Assembly: GCA_963827735.1 (NCBI GenBank)
Contig: CAWHBO010000003.1
Coordinates: 62,001-126,000 of the forward strand
DNA: 64,000 nucleotides
DNA from: CAWHBO01 sp963827735
Lineage (GTDB): Bacteria; Patescibacteriota; Patescibacteriia; Patescibacteriales; UBA12075
Reading direction: 5' to 3'
Below the pieces are notes generated by a model, which saw only the letters and a list, made by a program, of their open reading frames with translations, was not told where the DNA came from and did not search any database. A program made the translations under genes and the position numbers. Shown here one piece after another: positions 1 to 8,004 of the stretch. Each line of letters starts with the position of its first letter. The stretch's first letter is position 1.

Positions 1-204
1 GGGTTGGAGTTTGTGGAATTCAGTAATCATAACTGCCGAGGTTGGACCGCAAGCATTATAGCCAAGAAAATAAGTTTGATTCATATCCTGCACCTGATTG
101 ATATATGGTACATTGCTGATCATCACTGTTTCCGCGCTGGCTTTAGAAACAAAAGCCAATGCGCACAATACGACAAAACTGATTATTACTACAGTTTTTC
201 TCAT
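1..204 (-). CDS. C39-like papain-fold peptidase, secreted (N-terminal part, runs off window)
   Basis: An open frame starts at ATG 202-204 and continues past the left edge, giving 68 visible residues. A strong Shine-Dalgarno AAAGGAG lies just upstream on the minus strand. Residues 1-24 form a signal peptide ending in SKASA. The mature part has VPYINQ (about 32-37) and the catalytic-cysteine motif ACGPTS with Cys52, the usual start of peptidase_C39_2 type domains. The His and Asp/Asn residues would lie outside the window. Known for the family: extracytoplasmic cysteine peptidases. Target unknown; this could also be an inactive relative. Unlike most genes here it has a good ribosome binding site. 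Confidence 0.75.
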   Translation of the reverse strand, partial: MRKTVVIISFVVLCALAFVSKASAETVMISNVPYINQVQDMNQTYFLGYNACGPTSAVMITEFHKLQP

Positions 205-396
205 GACATTTCTCCTTTTTATGATTTTGGGATTAATTTTATTTGTTTGTCTTAAACATGCGTTTTAAGACAAGCCTCTTTTTCAAAGAACGATTTTTTT
301 ACCTCCTTTCTTTTTTTATTTTTGTGTTAGAGCAATTTAAATAACATCACTCTTCACGGGAAACTTATTATTTTAGTTTCCCGAAGAAGAATAATT
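205..396. other. Intergenic region with a hairpin at 357-383
   Basis: This non-coding gap separates the start of the C39-like gene from the end of the lipoprotein gene, both on the minus strand. A perfect inverted repeat GGGAAACT / AGTTTCCC (357-383) sits just after the lipoprotein stop and could end or stabilise that transcript, though no clear T run follows it. A smaller inverted repeat (CTTAAA / TTTAAG) is near 252-270. A second GGAGG on the minus strand (around 300-305) has no open frame behind it. No other gene is seen. Confidence 0.4.
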
Positions 397-1131
397 TTAT
401 TTTACAAATTGTAAAGAGTCTATTATATTTGAACAAAAATCGACGTTACCATGAATATTGGTATAATTCTTATTATCTAATTTATTATATTCTGTATAAT
501 ACTGGGTACTCTCGTATGTTTTACATGACCGGTTTCCGTTTTTATCAGGTATTTTATTGCAAGACTTGCCGCTAGTTACCACCTCATAGAACTTGATGCC
601 ATTATTATTGCCAAATTCCTTAATTGCTATTAATTCATCTGGATCCGGAAACAATGTTTTCCACGCCACATCTAAATAGCTTTTTAAATTGTCATATTTT
701 TTATTATCAAATATATCGTAATAATAAAAATCTATATATATATACGGATTCTTCGCACCCGCTGGATAATTACTTACTTCCTCTGCCGAAATTGGCCCCC
801 AAATGCTGACTCCACTACTTCCTTCCTGAAGTTCCATAACATCCTCCTTATCCTGAAACTCAAACTCAATCCCATAATACTCATTGCGATATTTTTTCCA
901 GCCATTTGTTTCTTTTGTAGTTGTGCCTTTATATTTTTCGTCATTGTCGATTTTGTTTTCTTTTTTGTTTGTCGCTATTTCTTTCATTTTCTCTTCTTGT
1001 TGAATTGTTTTTACGGCTTTTTGAGTTTGATTTAACTGGCTTTTTACCTGTTGTTTTACCGTGCCATAAGAACACCCCGAAGTTATCAACAGGATAAAAA
1101 ACAAAAAAATAATTGCCTTTAATTTTTTCAT
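397..1131 (-). CDS. Putative lipoprotein, paralogue of the next gene
   Basis: Product of 244 residues from ATG 1131 (a GTG four codons upstream is less likely). A lipoprotein signal with TSGC and Cys20 predicts export and lipid anchoring. A Lys/Glu/Gln-rich linker (about 25-75) leads to a domain beginning YRNEYYGIEFEFQDKEDVMEL, a style common in secreted CPR proteins, and two Cys residues lie near KSCNKIPDKNGNRSC. Function not recognised. The signal-peptide coding sequence and upstream DNA are nearly identical to those of the gene at 1271-3151, so the pair arose by duplication at least of the 5' part. Confidence 0.7.
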   Translation of the reverse strand: MKKLKAIIFLFFILLITSGCSYGTVKQQVKSQLNQTQKAVKTIQQEEKMKEIATNKKENKIDNDEKYKGTTTKETNGWKKYRNEYYGIEFEFQDKEDVMELQEGSSGVSIWGPISAEEVSNYPAGAKNPYIYIDFYYYDIFDNKKYDNLKSYLDVAWKTLFPDPDELIAIKEFGNNNGIKFYEVVTSGKSCNKIPDKNGNRSCKTYESTQYYTEYNKLDNKNYTNIHGNVDFCSNIIDSLQFVK

Positions 1132-1241
1132 AAAATTATTCACTAATGTTTAACAAATATTATAAGCTTCGTAAAACATAGATTTATCATAGCATAAGAG
1201 ATATGAAGAAAAGATAAAGAAATTATAAAATTTTTATCAAG
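1079..1241 (-). repeat. 5' region duplicated at 3100-3250 (copy A)
   Basis: Two blocks match the corresponding positions before and inside the second lipoprotein gene: the signal-peptide coding block (1079-1115 versus 3100-3136) and about 51 bases of upstream DNA (1191-1241 versus 3200-3250, one mismatch seen). Because the non-coding upstream DNA is as conserved as the coding part, it probably carries the promoter. The minus strand reads TATGAT here and TATAAT in copy B at the same place, a likely -10 box. No convincing -35 is visible. Confidence 0.7.
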
Positions 1242-1270
1242 AAAAAATGATTAACATATTCTTAAGAAGT

Positions 1271-3151
1271 CTATTTACTAGGAATAAATTCCTCTTCCGA
1301 TTCTTGCGTTTTGCCATCCAAAGAAAAATACCAAACATCATACTTTGAGCCGTTGATGTATTTACCGTCATCGTCCCTGCTTCCGGCAAAACATGACCAC
1401 TTAACCTCTTCATCCTTAAGAATTGCTTTGCAGGGAACAGCCTCGCCGCCGGAAAAAGATGAACATGTTTTGATGGATTTTTTCATAAAGACATCGTCGC
1501 CATTTACGATCAGCAAAACCGCTTCGCCTTTTTTTTCATAACGCAAAAAATTGTTATCAAAAACCCAATCCGCTTTTTCTTCATATGGAGACAAAATCCC
1601 TGATACAACATCCAAATTTTTTCCCAAATGGCAAACTCCGCCTGCCATAAAGTTTGAGTTATAATTTACCAAAAGATGATTGTCAACTTTTCTTTTCAGC
1701 GCCGTTAAATAATCAGCCGTGTATATTTCCAAGGAAAATTTGCTTCTCAATTTTTTATCAAAAATAAGCGTACTTAAAAGATCGCCGCCGGTAGATAAAC
1801 ACGAACCGATGCAATCCTTTTTTTCTCCCGAAAACATACCAAAAGCATTGTCTGGTATCAAGGAAAAATTTTTAAATCCGTTGAAGTCCGCGACAACCCC
1901 ATTGATTTCATTTAGTCTTTTTTGATAGACATCAAGAGTTTTTTGATAACTTTTAACCTCTTCTCTATAGCCATTGATTTCTTTCAAAAAAGATACGTTT
2001 GATATGGCATACTGATTGCTGCTGAAGTAATCCATGGAATTCATTATTTTTAAACATACCGCTGAATCATCACATACGATTTTGTTATAACTTGAACTGG
2101 CGGCGCTTTCACTTCCAACAATATCTTTAAAATAATACTCGTTGATTCCTTGTTCCTTACCATCCGTTGTCGGATGATGCAAAAATTCCCTGCCATTTTC
2201 GTTTTTAAAGCCCCCTTCCGAATCAATCTCAACATCAATGTCGTAAATACCGGTGTTAAAAAAAATACTTGCCAAAGCCTCCGGAGTTTTCCCATGTCCA
2301 TTTGATTTGTTGATTACAATACTATTTTTATCGCTTAAGACATAATGATCCTTATTGTGTGGAAACTCAAATGCCATGTTATGATAAACATTTTCGTATC
2401 TTTTTATATCACCGATGATTCTCTCATCCCCATAATACTCAATATTGGAAATGTTATCAAATGACCTGTTGATCATTAATGTATCAACCAGGGCATAAAA
2501 AAAATCTTTATCAAATTTTTCGCTCAAGGCCATCACCAGGCTAAAGTCATAATCAAATTCATTTTCAGGATCAGCCGGAATTACCAATTGTATAAAATCC
2601 TCTGAATAAAATTTAAAATCTTTCATTCTTTCTGAAAAAGGATATTGGCTTTTTTCAATAACATATCCTGTTTTTTCAAAAGGAGAGATGGAAAAATTTA
2701 ACTCCCTATCAAAATGATCGACCTGGGGGTTAAAAGAAATCTTCTCAGGAGAATCTTTAGCGGTTATAAAGATTTCAAAAACCCATTTTGCCTCTTCACA
2801 TGACGCCTTTCTCTCATAACATTCTGGACCGTAATAAAAAGGAACTCCGATAAATTTTTCATTGCTTAGATATTTTCCCGCGTCAAACCAGGCATCCGGA
2901 TACCAAAGAGAAAAATCAGCAAAGATTTTAAGGTCGTTCATACCGGAAAATTTTTGCCAAAAAATTTTCATACCCTTGCCGTCTGTTTCTTTACATTCTA
3001 TACCATTTTCTATATATATTGGGTTGCTTACTGTTTCCACTCTTTTTTCAGTTGCAGGCTTTTTTATCTGCCAACTTATCAGAAAAAAAGCGCACCCAGA
3101 AGTTATCAACAGGATAAAAAACAAAAAAATAATTGTCTTAAAATTTTTCAT
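1271..3151 (-). CDS. Large putative lipoprotein of unknown function
   Basis: Product of 626 residues from ATG 3151; an upstream TTG would add five residues. The signal peptide is almost the same as in the preceding paralogue, with TSGC and Cys20 as the lipidation site. The mature protein is mostly mixed polar sequence with several aromatic-rich segments, a short predicted coiled coil around EVKSYQKTLDVYQKRLNEI (about 395-415), and a C-terminal module with paired cysteines (KTCSSF, VPCKAI, WSCFAG) ending in a region that reads like a beta domain (YDVWYFSLDGKT). No family recognised. It probably sits on the outer face of the cytoplasmic membrane. Promoter region shared by duplication with the neighbouring gene. 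Confidence 0.7.
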   Translation of the reverse strand: MKNFKTIIFLFFILLITSGCAFFLISWQIKKPATEKRVETVSNPIYIENGIECKETDGKGMKIFWQKFSGMNDLKIFADFSLWYPDAWFDAGKYLSNEKFIGVPFYYGPECYERKASCEEAKWVFEIFITAKDSPEKISFNPQVDHFDRELNFSISPFEKTGYVIEKSQYPFSERMKDFKFYSEDFIQLVIPADPENEFDYDFSLVMALSEKFDKDFFYALVDTLMINRSFDNISNIEYYGDERIIGDIKRYENVYHNMAFEFPHNKDHYVLSDKNSIVINKSNGHGKTPEALASIFFNTGIYDIDVEIDSEGGFKNENGREFLHHPTTDGKEQGINEYYFKDIVGSESAASSSYNKIVCDDSAVCLKIMNSMDYFSSNQYAISNVSFLKEINGYREEVKSYQKTLDVYQKRLNEINGVVADFNGFKNFSLIPDNAFGMFSGEKKDCIGSCLSTGGDLLSTLIFDKKLRSKFSLEIYTADYLTALKRKVDNHLLVNYNSNFMAGGVCHLGKNLDVVSGILSPYEEKADWVFDNNFLRYEKKGEAVLLIVNGDDVFMKKSIKTCSSFSGGEAVPCKAILKDEEVKWSCFAGSRDDDGKYINGSKYDVWYFSLDGKTQESEEEFIPSK

Positions 3152-3250
3152 ATATTTTTTAACCAATATTAGAAACTTTATATAACATGAGTTTATTATA
3201 GCATAAGAGATATGAAGAAAAGATAAAGAAATTATAAAATTTTCATCAAG
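3100..3250 (-). repeat. 5' region duplicated at 1079-1241 (copy B)
   Basis: Second copy of the shared leader and signal-peptide block. The upstream part contains TATAAT on the minus strand within GCTATAATAAACTC, a good -10 box about 40 bases before the start codon. Confidence 0.7.
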
Positions 3251-3318
3251 ATTTTATCAGCTGATTTTCTTATATTATAACACTTATGCCCATAAGGCGG
3301 TATCAAACCACAAAAAAA

Positions 3319-3343
3319 ATCCCGCCACAATTTGTGGCGGGAT
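3319..3343 (-). terminator. Rho-independent terminator of the ABC exporter operon
   Basis: Perfect 12-base inverted repeat (ATCCCGCCACAA / TTGTGGCGGGAT) just after the DUF4340 gene. On the minus strand it is followed by a run of eight T, as expected for an intrinsic terminator of that operon. Confidence 0.9.
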
Positions 3344-3357
3344 ATTTTTAAAATTGT

Positions 3358-4323
3358 TTATTTCAAATCTTGCATCTTCTTAACCAATTCATTTCTCTGT
3401 ACTTCCGTGATCAGATAAATGTTATCGCTATCCCCACGCTTGGCGTAATATAATTTCTCTTCCTCCGCGCTGTCGGTTTTCTTAGCATCTCCGATCATCA
3501 ATGTGTTGCTGACACCGTCGCCGGTCGCTTCCACGATGATCAAATTTTTCTCCAAACCGGTGCCGGCAAAGGTCTGGGCCGGAATCTCCGCGGCGGTCAG
3601 GTTGGACATGATATCCAGCACTTTATCGATTTTTTCCGTGCTGACGCTGAAAGCGTTCGGTTTTACCCCTTTCCACACATCAGGCGCTCCTACAGTTGAC
3701 GAAGCATTGCCGTCCGGCAAAACTTTTTCCACGGTAAATCCGGTTTTGGGATATTGGAATCTGACTTTCGCAAGCTTGGTCTTATCCCCCGCAAAAATCG
3801 TCTGATCATACCAATTGTCATTATAAAAAGCCAAATTCATGGCGGCTTTGATGGAATAGGTCTTGTCTGAACCTGTCTGCGACACAAATGTCCCTTGATA
3901 GTCGGCGGTGTTGTTTCCGACCATAAAATCTGAGACTATGTTTTGACCCGAAAGCAGTTTGACTCCAATACCCTGTTCATCCGTCCGGTAATCAATTTTC
4001 TTCTGGGGATTCTCGCTTACCAAGTCGGCTTCCGCCGTCTTCGCGCTGTTCAATGAATCAGCCACTCCTTTTGCCAAAGCGCTATCCATAAAAAAATCTT
4101 TGGTACCGTCAATTTTCCATTTCTCTTCTTGCTTCAAGAAGACATCCGTTTTACCGTTTCTGGTTATCTCCATGCGATCAATTTGATCAATGTTGATTGC
4201 AGACAAGAAATTTTCCGCTTTGCCTGCCTTCACTTTATAATTCTTAAAAGGTCCCTGGTATGCCCAAGCCAGCAAAATTAATACCGCTAAAACGCCGCTT
4301 AAGATTAGATTTTTTTTATTCAT
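3358..4323 (-). CDS. DUF4340 protein, accessory part of a Gld-type ABC transporter
   Basis: Product of 321 residues: N-terminal membrane anchor (about 5-23), then an extracytoplasmic beta-rich domain typical of DUF4340 (INIDQIDRMEITRNGKTDVFLKQEEKWKID, then repeated FxVGNNTADYQGTFV and KLAKVRFQYPKTGFTVEK segments). DUF4340 genes commonly follow GldG-like genes, and here it is last in the order ATPase, permease, GldG-like, DUF4340. Inferred role: surface partner of the exporter; substrate unknown. Its stop is followed at once by a strong terminator, so it closes the operon. The gap to the upstream gene holds degenerate copies of an intergenic repeat. Confidence 0.85.
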   Translation of the reverse strand: MNKKNLILSGVLAVLILLAWAYQGPFKNYKVKAGKAENFLSAINIDQIDRMEITRNGKTDVFLKQEEKWKIDGTKDFFMDSALAKGVADSLNSAKTAEADLVSENPQKKIDYRTDEQGIGVKLLSGQNIVSDFMVGNNTADYQGTFVSQTGSDKTYSIKAAMNLAFYNDNWYDQTIFAGDKTKLAKVRFQYPKTGFTVEKVLPDGNASSTVGAPDVWKGVKPNAFSVSTEKIDKVLDIMSNLTAAEIPAQTFAGTGLEKNLIIVEATGDGVSNTLMIGDAKKTDSAEEEKLYYAKRGDSDNIYLITEVQRNELVKKMQDLK

Positions 4324-4443
4324 AAAGAATAATGCGAATCCGCGAATTCATGCGAATGCCGCGAATTTTTAATACGAATTTTTATTTTATTCGCATAATT
4401 TAAATTCGCTATATTCGCATATAATTCGCAATATTCGAATTAT
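4322..4443. repeat. Degenerate copies of the TAGC/TTCGC dispersed repeat
   Basis: The gap between the DUF4340 and GldG-like genes is built from short A/T-rich units such as ATTCGCATA, CCGCGAATT and TTCGCAATATTCG, close to units in the repeat clusters at 10397, 31417, 31866, 32540 and 38618. No promoter or gene seen. Confidence 0.55.
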
Positions 4444-4455
4444 ATATATTAAAAT

Positions 4456-6006
4456 TTAGAGATCATCCACAAACCGGCTTCTTCTCCTTGAAAAATATCT
4501 TATCATCCCAAAAGCCAGAACCACGATGGTCACGCCGAATACGTTTAAGTATCTGATAGCGGCGCGCGAGCTGTCCGATAGATCCTCTTTGATCGGGCGG
4601 GAAGAAATGCCCTTGGAACGGATGCTGATCAGATCCTTATCAAAACTGAGCAAGTCAACCGAGTTCTGAAAAAAATTCAAATTATCCGGAGAGTTGCTCA
4701 AAAAGTTATCCGTGATGAATTTGCTGTTTCCGATCACAACCATCCTGGCGTTGACTTTGGAATCACTCCCCTTCGCGTACGGATTCGTAATCTGTCCGCT
4801 GATATATGCGGCCAGATTCTGTCTTTTCTGGGCGCCTTTCGGAGCCAGTCCGGATCCATTGGGAGCTAAATCAAAACTTTCTTCAATCGTCCATCCTTTA
4901 TCGGAAGTGAAGGCCATGTAAGAATAAGCGTCTTTACCGATCTTGTTTTCATCAACGGATACGGTAGATGCCCACGGCAAGATTACGCTTTCCAGGCCGG
5001 ACACTGCCGCGTTTTGCGGATCAAAGCCGTCTTTATCAACTTTAGGCCACAACGGATAGTTGGTGGAAAATGTAAAGTACCCTTGAGAAAAAGATGCTAC
5101 GCCTGATTTTTCATCGCCGACCAGATTCTGACTGACTTTTATGCCATATTTATCAAGCAAGCCATCCAGCCCGGTTGAATTTTTGGTGGCGCTTAGTCCC
5201 TGACCGACATTTACGCCGTCCAGCAGGGCCAGCAAAGCTCTCCCGCGGACAACAAAATCATTGATCGCTTTTTGCTGCTTATCACTGAATTTGCCTTTCG
5301 GCCCTAAAATCAAAAGCGTATCAATGACAGCGGGAATCACCGGATCTTCTTCATCCAAGGTAACCGGCTGTAAATCATATAATTCTTTTAAAGCTGAATT
5401 GGCAGCGCTGGTTTCTTTCTCAAAATCAATTGATTCATGGTCCGTCAGATATCCGATTGTTGCAATTTCCGATGTTGTGACTTTCTTTATCTTTGTGGTT
5501 ATCTGGTATTCCAAATCGCTCGTATCGCTTTTGAGAGCCGGAATGACTTCTGTCTTGCCGCCATAGCTGATGGCCAATCCCATATATCCGTTGACCAGAG
5601 ATCTTTTATCCTTTTCATAAACTTCAAACGTGAGCTGCGGAATGCCAAGCACGCCAAGCTCTCTTTGCGTATCCTCATCCGTACCCGGACTGACGATTTC
5701 AACTCTCACCTTGCCCTTGGAAAAAGCGGAATATTCCCCCAAGATATCAGTGACTTCCTGCTTCAGACTGATCACCTGGCTCGGGAGATTGTCGCTGAAG
5801 TAAGCCTTGACGTCAACGATGTCATCCAGGCCGGCAACCGTTTTTTTGCTCACCTGCGAGATTGAGTAGTCTTTGTTCTGCGTCAAATCCCAACGGTAGA
5901 AAATTTGATAAGCGAAAAAGTTGACCGCCGCCGCGATACCGACAATCAAGAGCACTGCGACTCCCAGGTCTGACTTCTTGAGTTTTTTGGGCTTATTTAA
6001 ATCCAT
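4456..6006 (-). CDS. GldG-like ABC transporter auxiliary membrane protein
   Basis: From ATG 6006 the product is 516 residues. An in-frame TTG at 6042, near a weak GGA, would add twelve residues and is the alternative start. A membrane helix near the N-terminus (LGVAVLLIVGIAAAVNFFAYQI) is followed by FYRWDLTQNKDYSIS, the hallmark opening of GldG/ABC_transp_aux proteins, then an alpha/beta domain with LLILGPKGKFSDKQQKAI. A final membrane helix (AIRYLNVFGVTIVVLAFGMIRYFSRRR) completes the usual topology. It lies directly after the permease gene and is probably co-transcribed. In gliding bacteria the family works with GldA and GldF; here the transported substrate is unknown. Confidence 0.88.
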   Translation of the reverse strand: MDLNKPKKLKKSDLGVAVLLIVGIAAAVNFFAYQIFYRWDLTQNKDYSISQVSKKTVAGLDDIVDVKAYFSDNLPSQVISLKQEVTDILGEYSAFSKGKVRVEIVSPGTDEDTQRELGVLGIPQLTFEVYEKDKRSLVNGYMGLAISYGGKTEVIPALKSDTSDLEYQITTKIKKVTTSEIATIGYLTDHESIDFEKETSAANSALKELYDLQPVTLDEEDPVIPAVIDTLLILGPKGKFSDKQQKAINDFVVRGRALLALLDGVNVGQGLSATKNSTGLDGLLDKYGIKVSQNLVGDEKSGVASFSQGYFTFSTNYPLWPKVDKDGFDPQNAAVSGLESVILPWASTVSVDENKIGKDAYSYMAFTSDKGWTIEESFDLAPNGSGLAPKGAQKRQNLAAYISGQITNPYAKGSDSKVNARMVVIGNSKFITDNFLSNSPDNLNFFQNSVDLLSFDKDLISIRSKGISSRPIKEDLSDSSRAAIRYLNVFGVTIVVLAFGMIRYFSRRRSRFVDDL

Positions 6007-6045
6007 ATTTTTATATTTGAAATTAATTGTAAATTTATGCAAAGT

Positions 6046-6786
6046 CTATTTCCATCCCCGGCCCTCAATGATCCTGGTGTTGAGCCATAAGAAGATAAAG
6101 ATGAAAGACAGGTAGAAAATGATGTCCTTGGAATCAATGACCCCTTTGGCGATGTTGTAAAAATGATTACCCAGCCCGAGGAATGCTATGATCGGAGCCA
6201 AGAATTTCGGCACCCCCACCAGGACAAAATCCGAACCGATGATGAAAGCGATAAAACAAGCGACCAGACCCATCACAAAAGCGATGATCTGGTTTTTTGT
6301 AAGCGACGAAATGAACAGCCCTAAAGCCAGATATGACCCGCCCAAGAGCAATGCTCCCAGATAACCGCCGATTATCGGCCCGATATCAACATTCCCGAGG
6401 CTAGCCAGAGTTATCGGCAGCGTGATGGAAAGCATGAGGGAGATAAAGAGGAATGCGAGACTGGAAAAAAATTTGGCCAAAACCACCTGCCAATCCGTCA
6501 CCGGCAATGTCAGCAGGAATTCAATCGTACCGCTCTTCTTCTCTTCCGCCCAGAGCCTCATCGTGATGGCCGGAGACAAGAACAAGAAAATCCACGGCAA
6601 GAGTTCAAAATATCCGCGCATGGTCGCTTGTCCGATAAGGAAAAAACTCTTGAAAAAAAGCCAGTTGGAAACAACCAGAAAGACTCCGATAAAGATATAC
6701 GCGATCGGAGAATTGAAATAGCTTTGAAGCTCCTTTTTGAAGAGCACATAAACTGTTTTGAAATAATCTTTATTAATATTTTTCAT
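6046..6786 (-). CDS. ABC-2 type transporter permease (GldF-like)
   Basis: Product of 246 residues with about six membrane segments. FNSPIAYIFIGVFLVVSNWLFF near the N-terminus and SPAITMRLWAEEKKSGTIEFLLTLPVT in the first cytoplasmic loop are characteristic of ABC-2 permeases of the GldF/NosY type. It forms the channel part of the exporter with the ATPase encoded upstream (6947-7876) and the GldG-like protein downstream. Ends with TAG. The 160-base gap to the ATPase gene contains a tandem heptamer repeat, which may affect the ratio of the two products. Confidence 0.9.
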   Translation of the reverse strand: MKNINKDYFKTVYVLFKKELQSYFNSPIAYIFIGVFLVVSNWLFFKSFFLIGQATMRGYFELLPWIFLFLSPAITMRLWAEEKKSGTIEFLLTLPVTDWQVVLAKFFSSLAFLFISLMLSITLPITLASLGNVDIGPIIGGYLGALLLGGSYLALGLFISSLTKNQIIAFVMGLVACFIAFIIGSDFVLVGVPKFLAPIIAFLGLGNHFYNIAKGVIDSKDIIFYLSFIFIFLWLNTRIIEGRGWK

Positions 6787-6805
6787 ACCTATCGCTATTT
6801 TTTAT

Positions 6806-6938
6806 TTCTCATAACTCATAACTTGGAACTCATAACTATTTTTTAAAATCTTTTAAGGCTAGATGTTATGAGTTATGAGTTATGAGTTATGAGTTATGAG
6901 TTATGAGTTATGAGTTATGAGTTATGAGTTATGAGTTA
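6806..6938. repeat. Tandem heptamer repeat (GTTATGA, about 10.6 copies) with facing inverted copy
   Basis: From 6865 to 6938 the 7-base unit GTTATGA repeats ten times plus a partial copy, perfectly. At 6806-6838 the reverse complement (ACTCATAACT) occurs twice, so the transcript of this operon could fold a long hairpin here. Related units (CGTAACGCATAACG) stand before dnaK at 12862-12895. The repeat lies between two operon genes. Too short and without spacers to be a CRISPR. Confidence 0.9.
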
Positions 6939-6946
6939 ATACAAAA

Positions 6947-7876
6947 TTACTTCGTCAGCGTCCTAAACACATCCTCCAGCGACGCTGTCTTCTTGCTGAA
7001 TTCCAGGATGCTCCAATTGTTTTTCATGACGGTCGTTGACAAGAGTTCGCGCAAATCAACATTGTCTTCCGGCGTGATCTCATAGCCCCGGACATCATCT
7101 GTTTCGCGGTCAACTTCTTCCGCCTTAACGACATGCTCCATGCTCTTTAACGCGTTGAAAACCAGCTCAGACGGGCCTTTGATCTTAACATAAATTATCT
7201 CTTTACCGCCGGCTTTTTTGATCAGTTCATCCGGAGAGCCTTCGGCGATGATCTTTCCATTGTTGATGATGATGGCTCGGTTGCAAGTGGCGGTGACTTC
7301 GCTTAAAATGTGAGTGGAAAAAATCACGGTCTTTTCTTGGCCGATCTTTTTTATCAAATCCCTGATCTCCACGATCTGGTTGGGGTCAAGACCGGTGGTC
7401 GGCTCATCCAAAATCAAAATATCCGGATTATGCATAATCGCTTGCGCCAGTCCGACTCTTTGCCGATAGCCTTTTGACAATTCCTCAATCGGTTTTCGAA
7501 TAACCTTTTGCAAACCGGTGTCTTCAACGACCGCTTTTATCCTCTGTCTGATCTCATTTTTTTCAATGCCTCTGATCTCCGCAATGAATTTCAAGTATTC
7601 ATAGACTCTCATCTCCTCATACAGCGGAACAGTTTCCGGCAGATAGCCGATCTTCTTCCTGACAGCCAAAGAATCGCCGATCACATCCAGTCCGTCAATC
7701 TTGACCGTACCTGACGTCGGCGACCAAAACGTTGTGATGATCTTCATGGTCGTCGTTTTTCCCGCTCCGTTCGGCCCAAGAAAACCAAGAATCTCGCCTT
7801 TTTTAACTTCCAGACTGATATCGTTGAGAACGACAGTGGAACCGAATTTTTTCACCAAATTTTTTATTTCAATCAT
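6947..7876 (-). CDS. ABC transporter ATP-binding protein (GldA-like)
   Basis: Product of 309 residues and first gene of the exporter operon. Walker A GPNGAGKTT (about 33-41), Q loop around GYLPETVPLY, signature LSKGYRQRVGLAQ (about 133-145), Walker B ILILDEPTTGLDP and the switch His in STHIL are all intact, so it should hydrolyse ATP. The C-terminal 80 residues (KGPSELVFNALKSMEHV onward) form the extra domain found in GldA/CcmA-type ATPases. Partners: the permease at 6046-6786 and the GldG-like protein. No Shine-Dalgarno site is seen before the ATG. Confidence 0.93.
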   Translation of the reverse strand: MIEIKNLVKKFGSTVVLNDISLEVKKGEILGFLGPNGAGKTTTMKIITTFWSPTSGTVKIDGLDVIGDSLAVRKKIGYLPETVPLYEEMRVYEYLKFIAEIRGIEKNEIRQRIKAVVEDTGLQKVIRKPIEELSKGYRQRVGLAQAIMHNPDILILDEPTTGLDPNQIVEIRDLIKKIGQEKTVIFSTHILSEVTATCNRAIIINNGKIIAEGSPDELIKKAGGKEIIYVKIKGPSELVFNALKSMEHVVKAEEVDRETDDVRGYEITPEDNVDLRELLSTTVMKNNWSILEFSKKTASLEDVFRTLTK

Positions 7877-8004
7877 ATTTTTATCCCAAAATTTTTAAAT
7901 TAATGATAAAAAATATTTTAGAAGTTTTATAAAAACAACTGTATAAAATTATAAACTATCCAGAAAATTTTGCAAGAAAAAAACAAAAAATATCAATTTT
8001 ATCG

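Noticed and set aside
4..255. 83-residue plus-strand frame at the left edge
   Set aside because: It is the antisense of the C39-like peptidase gene, which has a signal peptide, an active-site motif and a ribosome site.
6865..6938. Possible CRISPR array
   Set aside because: The repeat unit is only 7 bases, perfectly tandem, without spacers; no cas gene is in the window.
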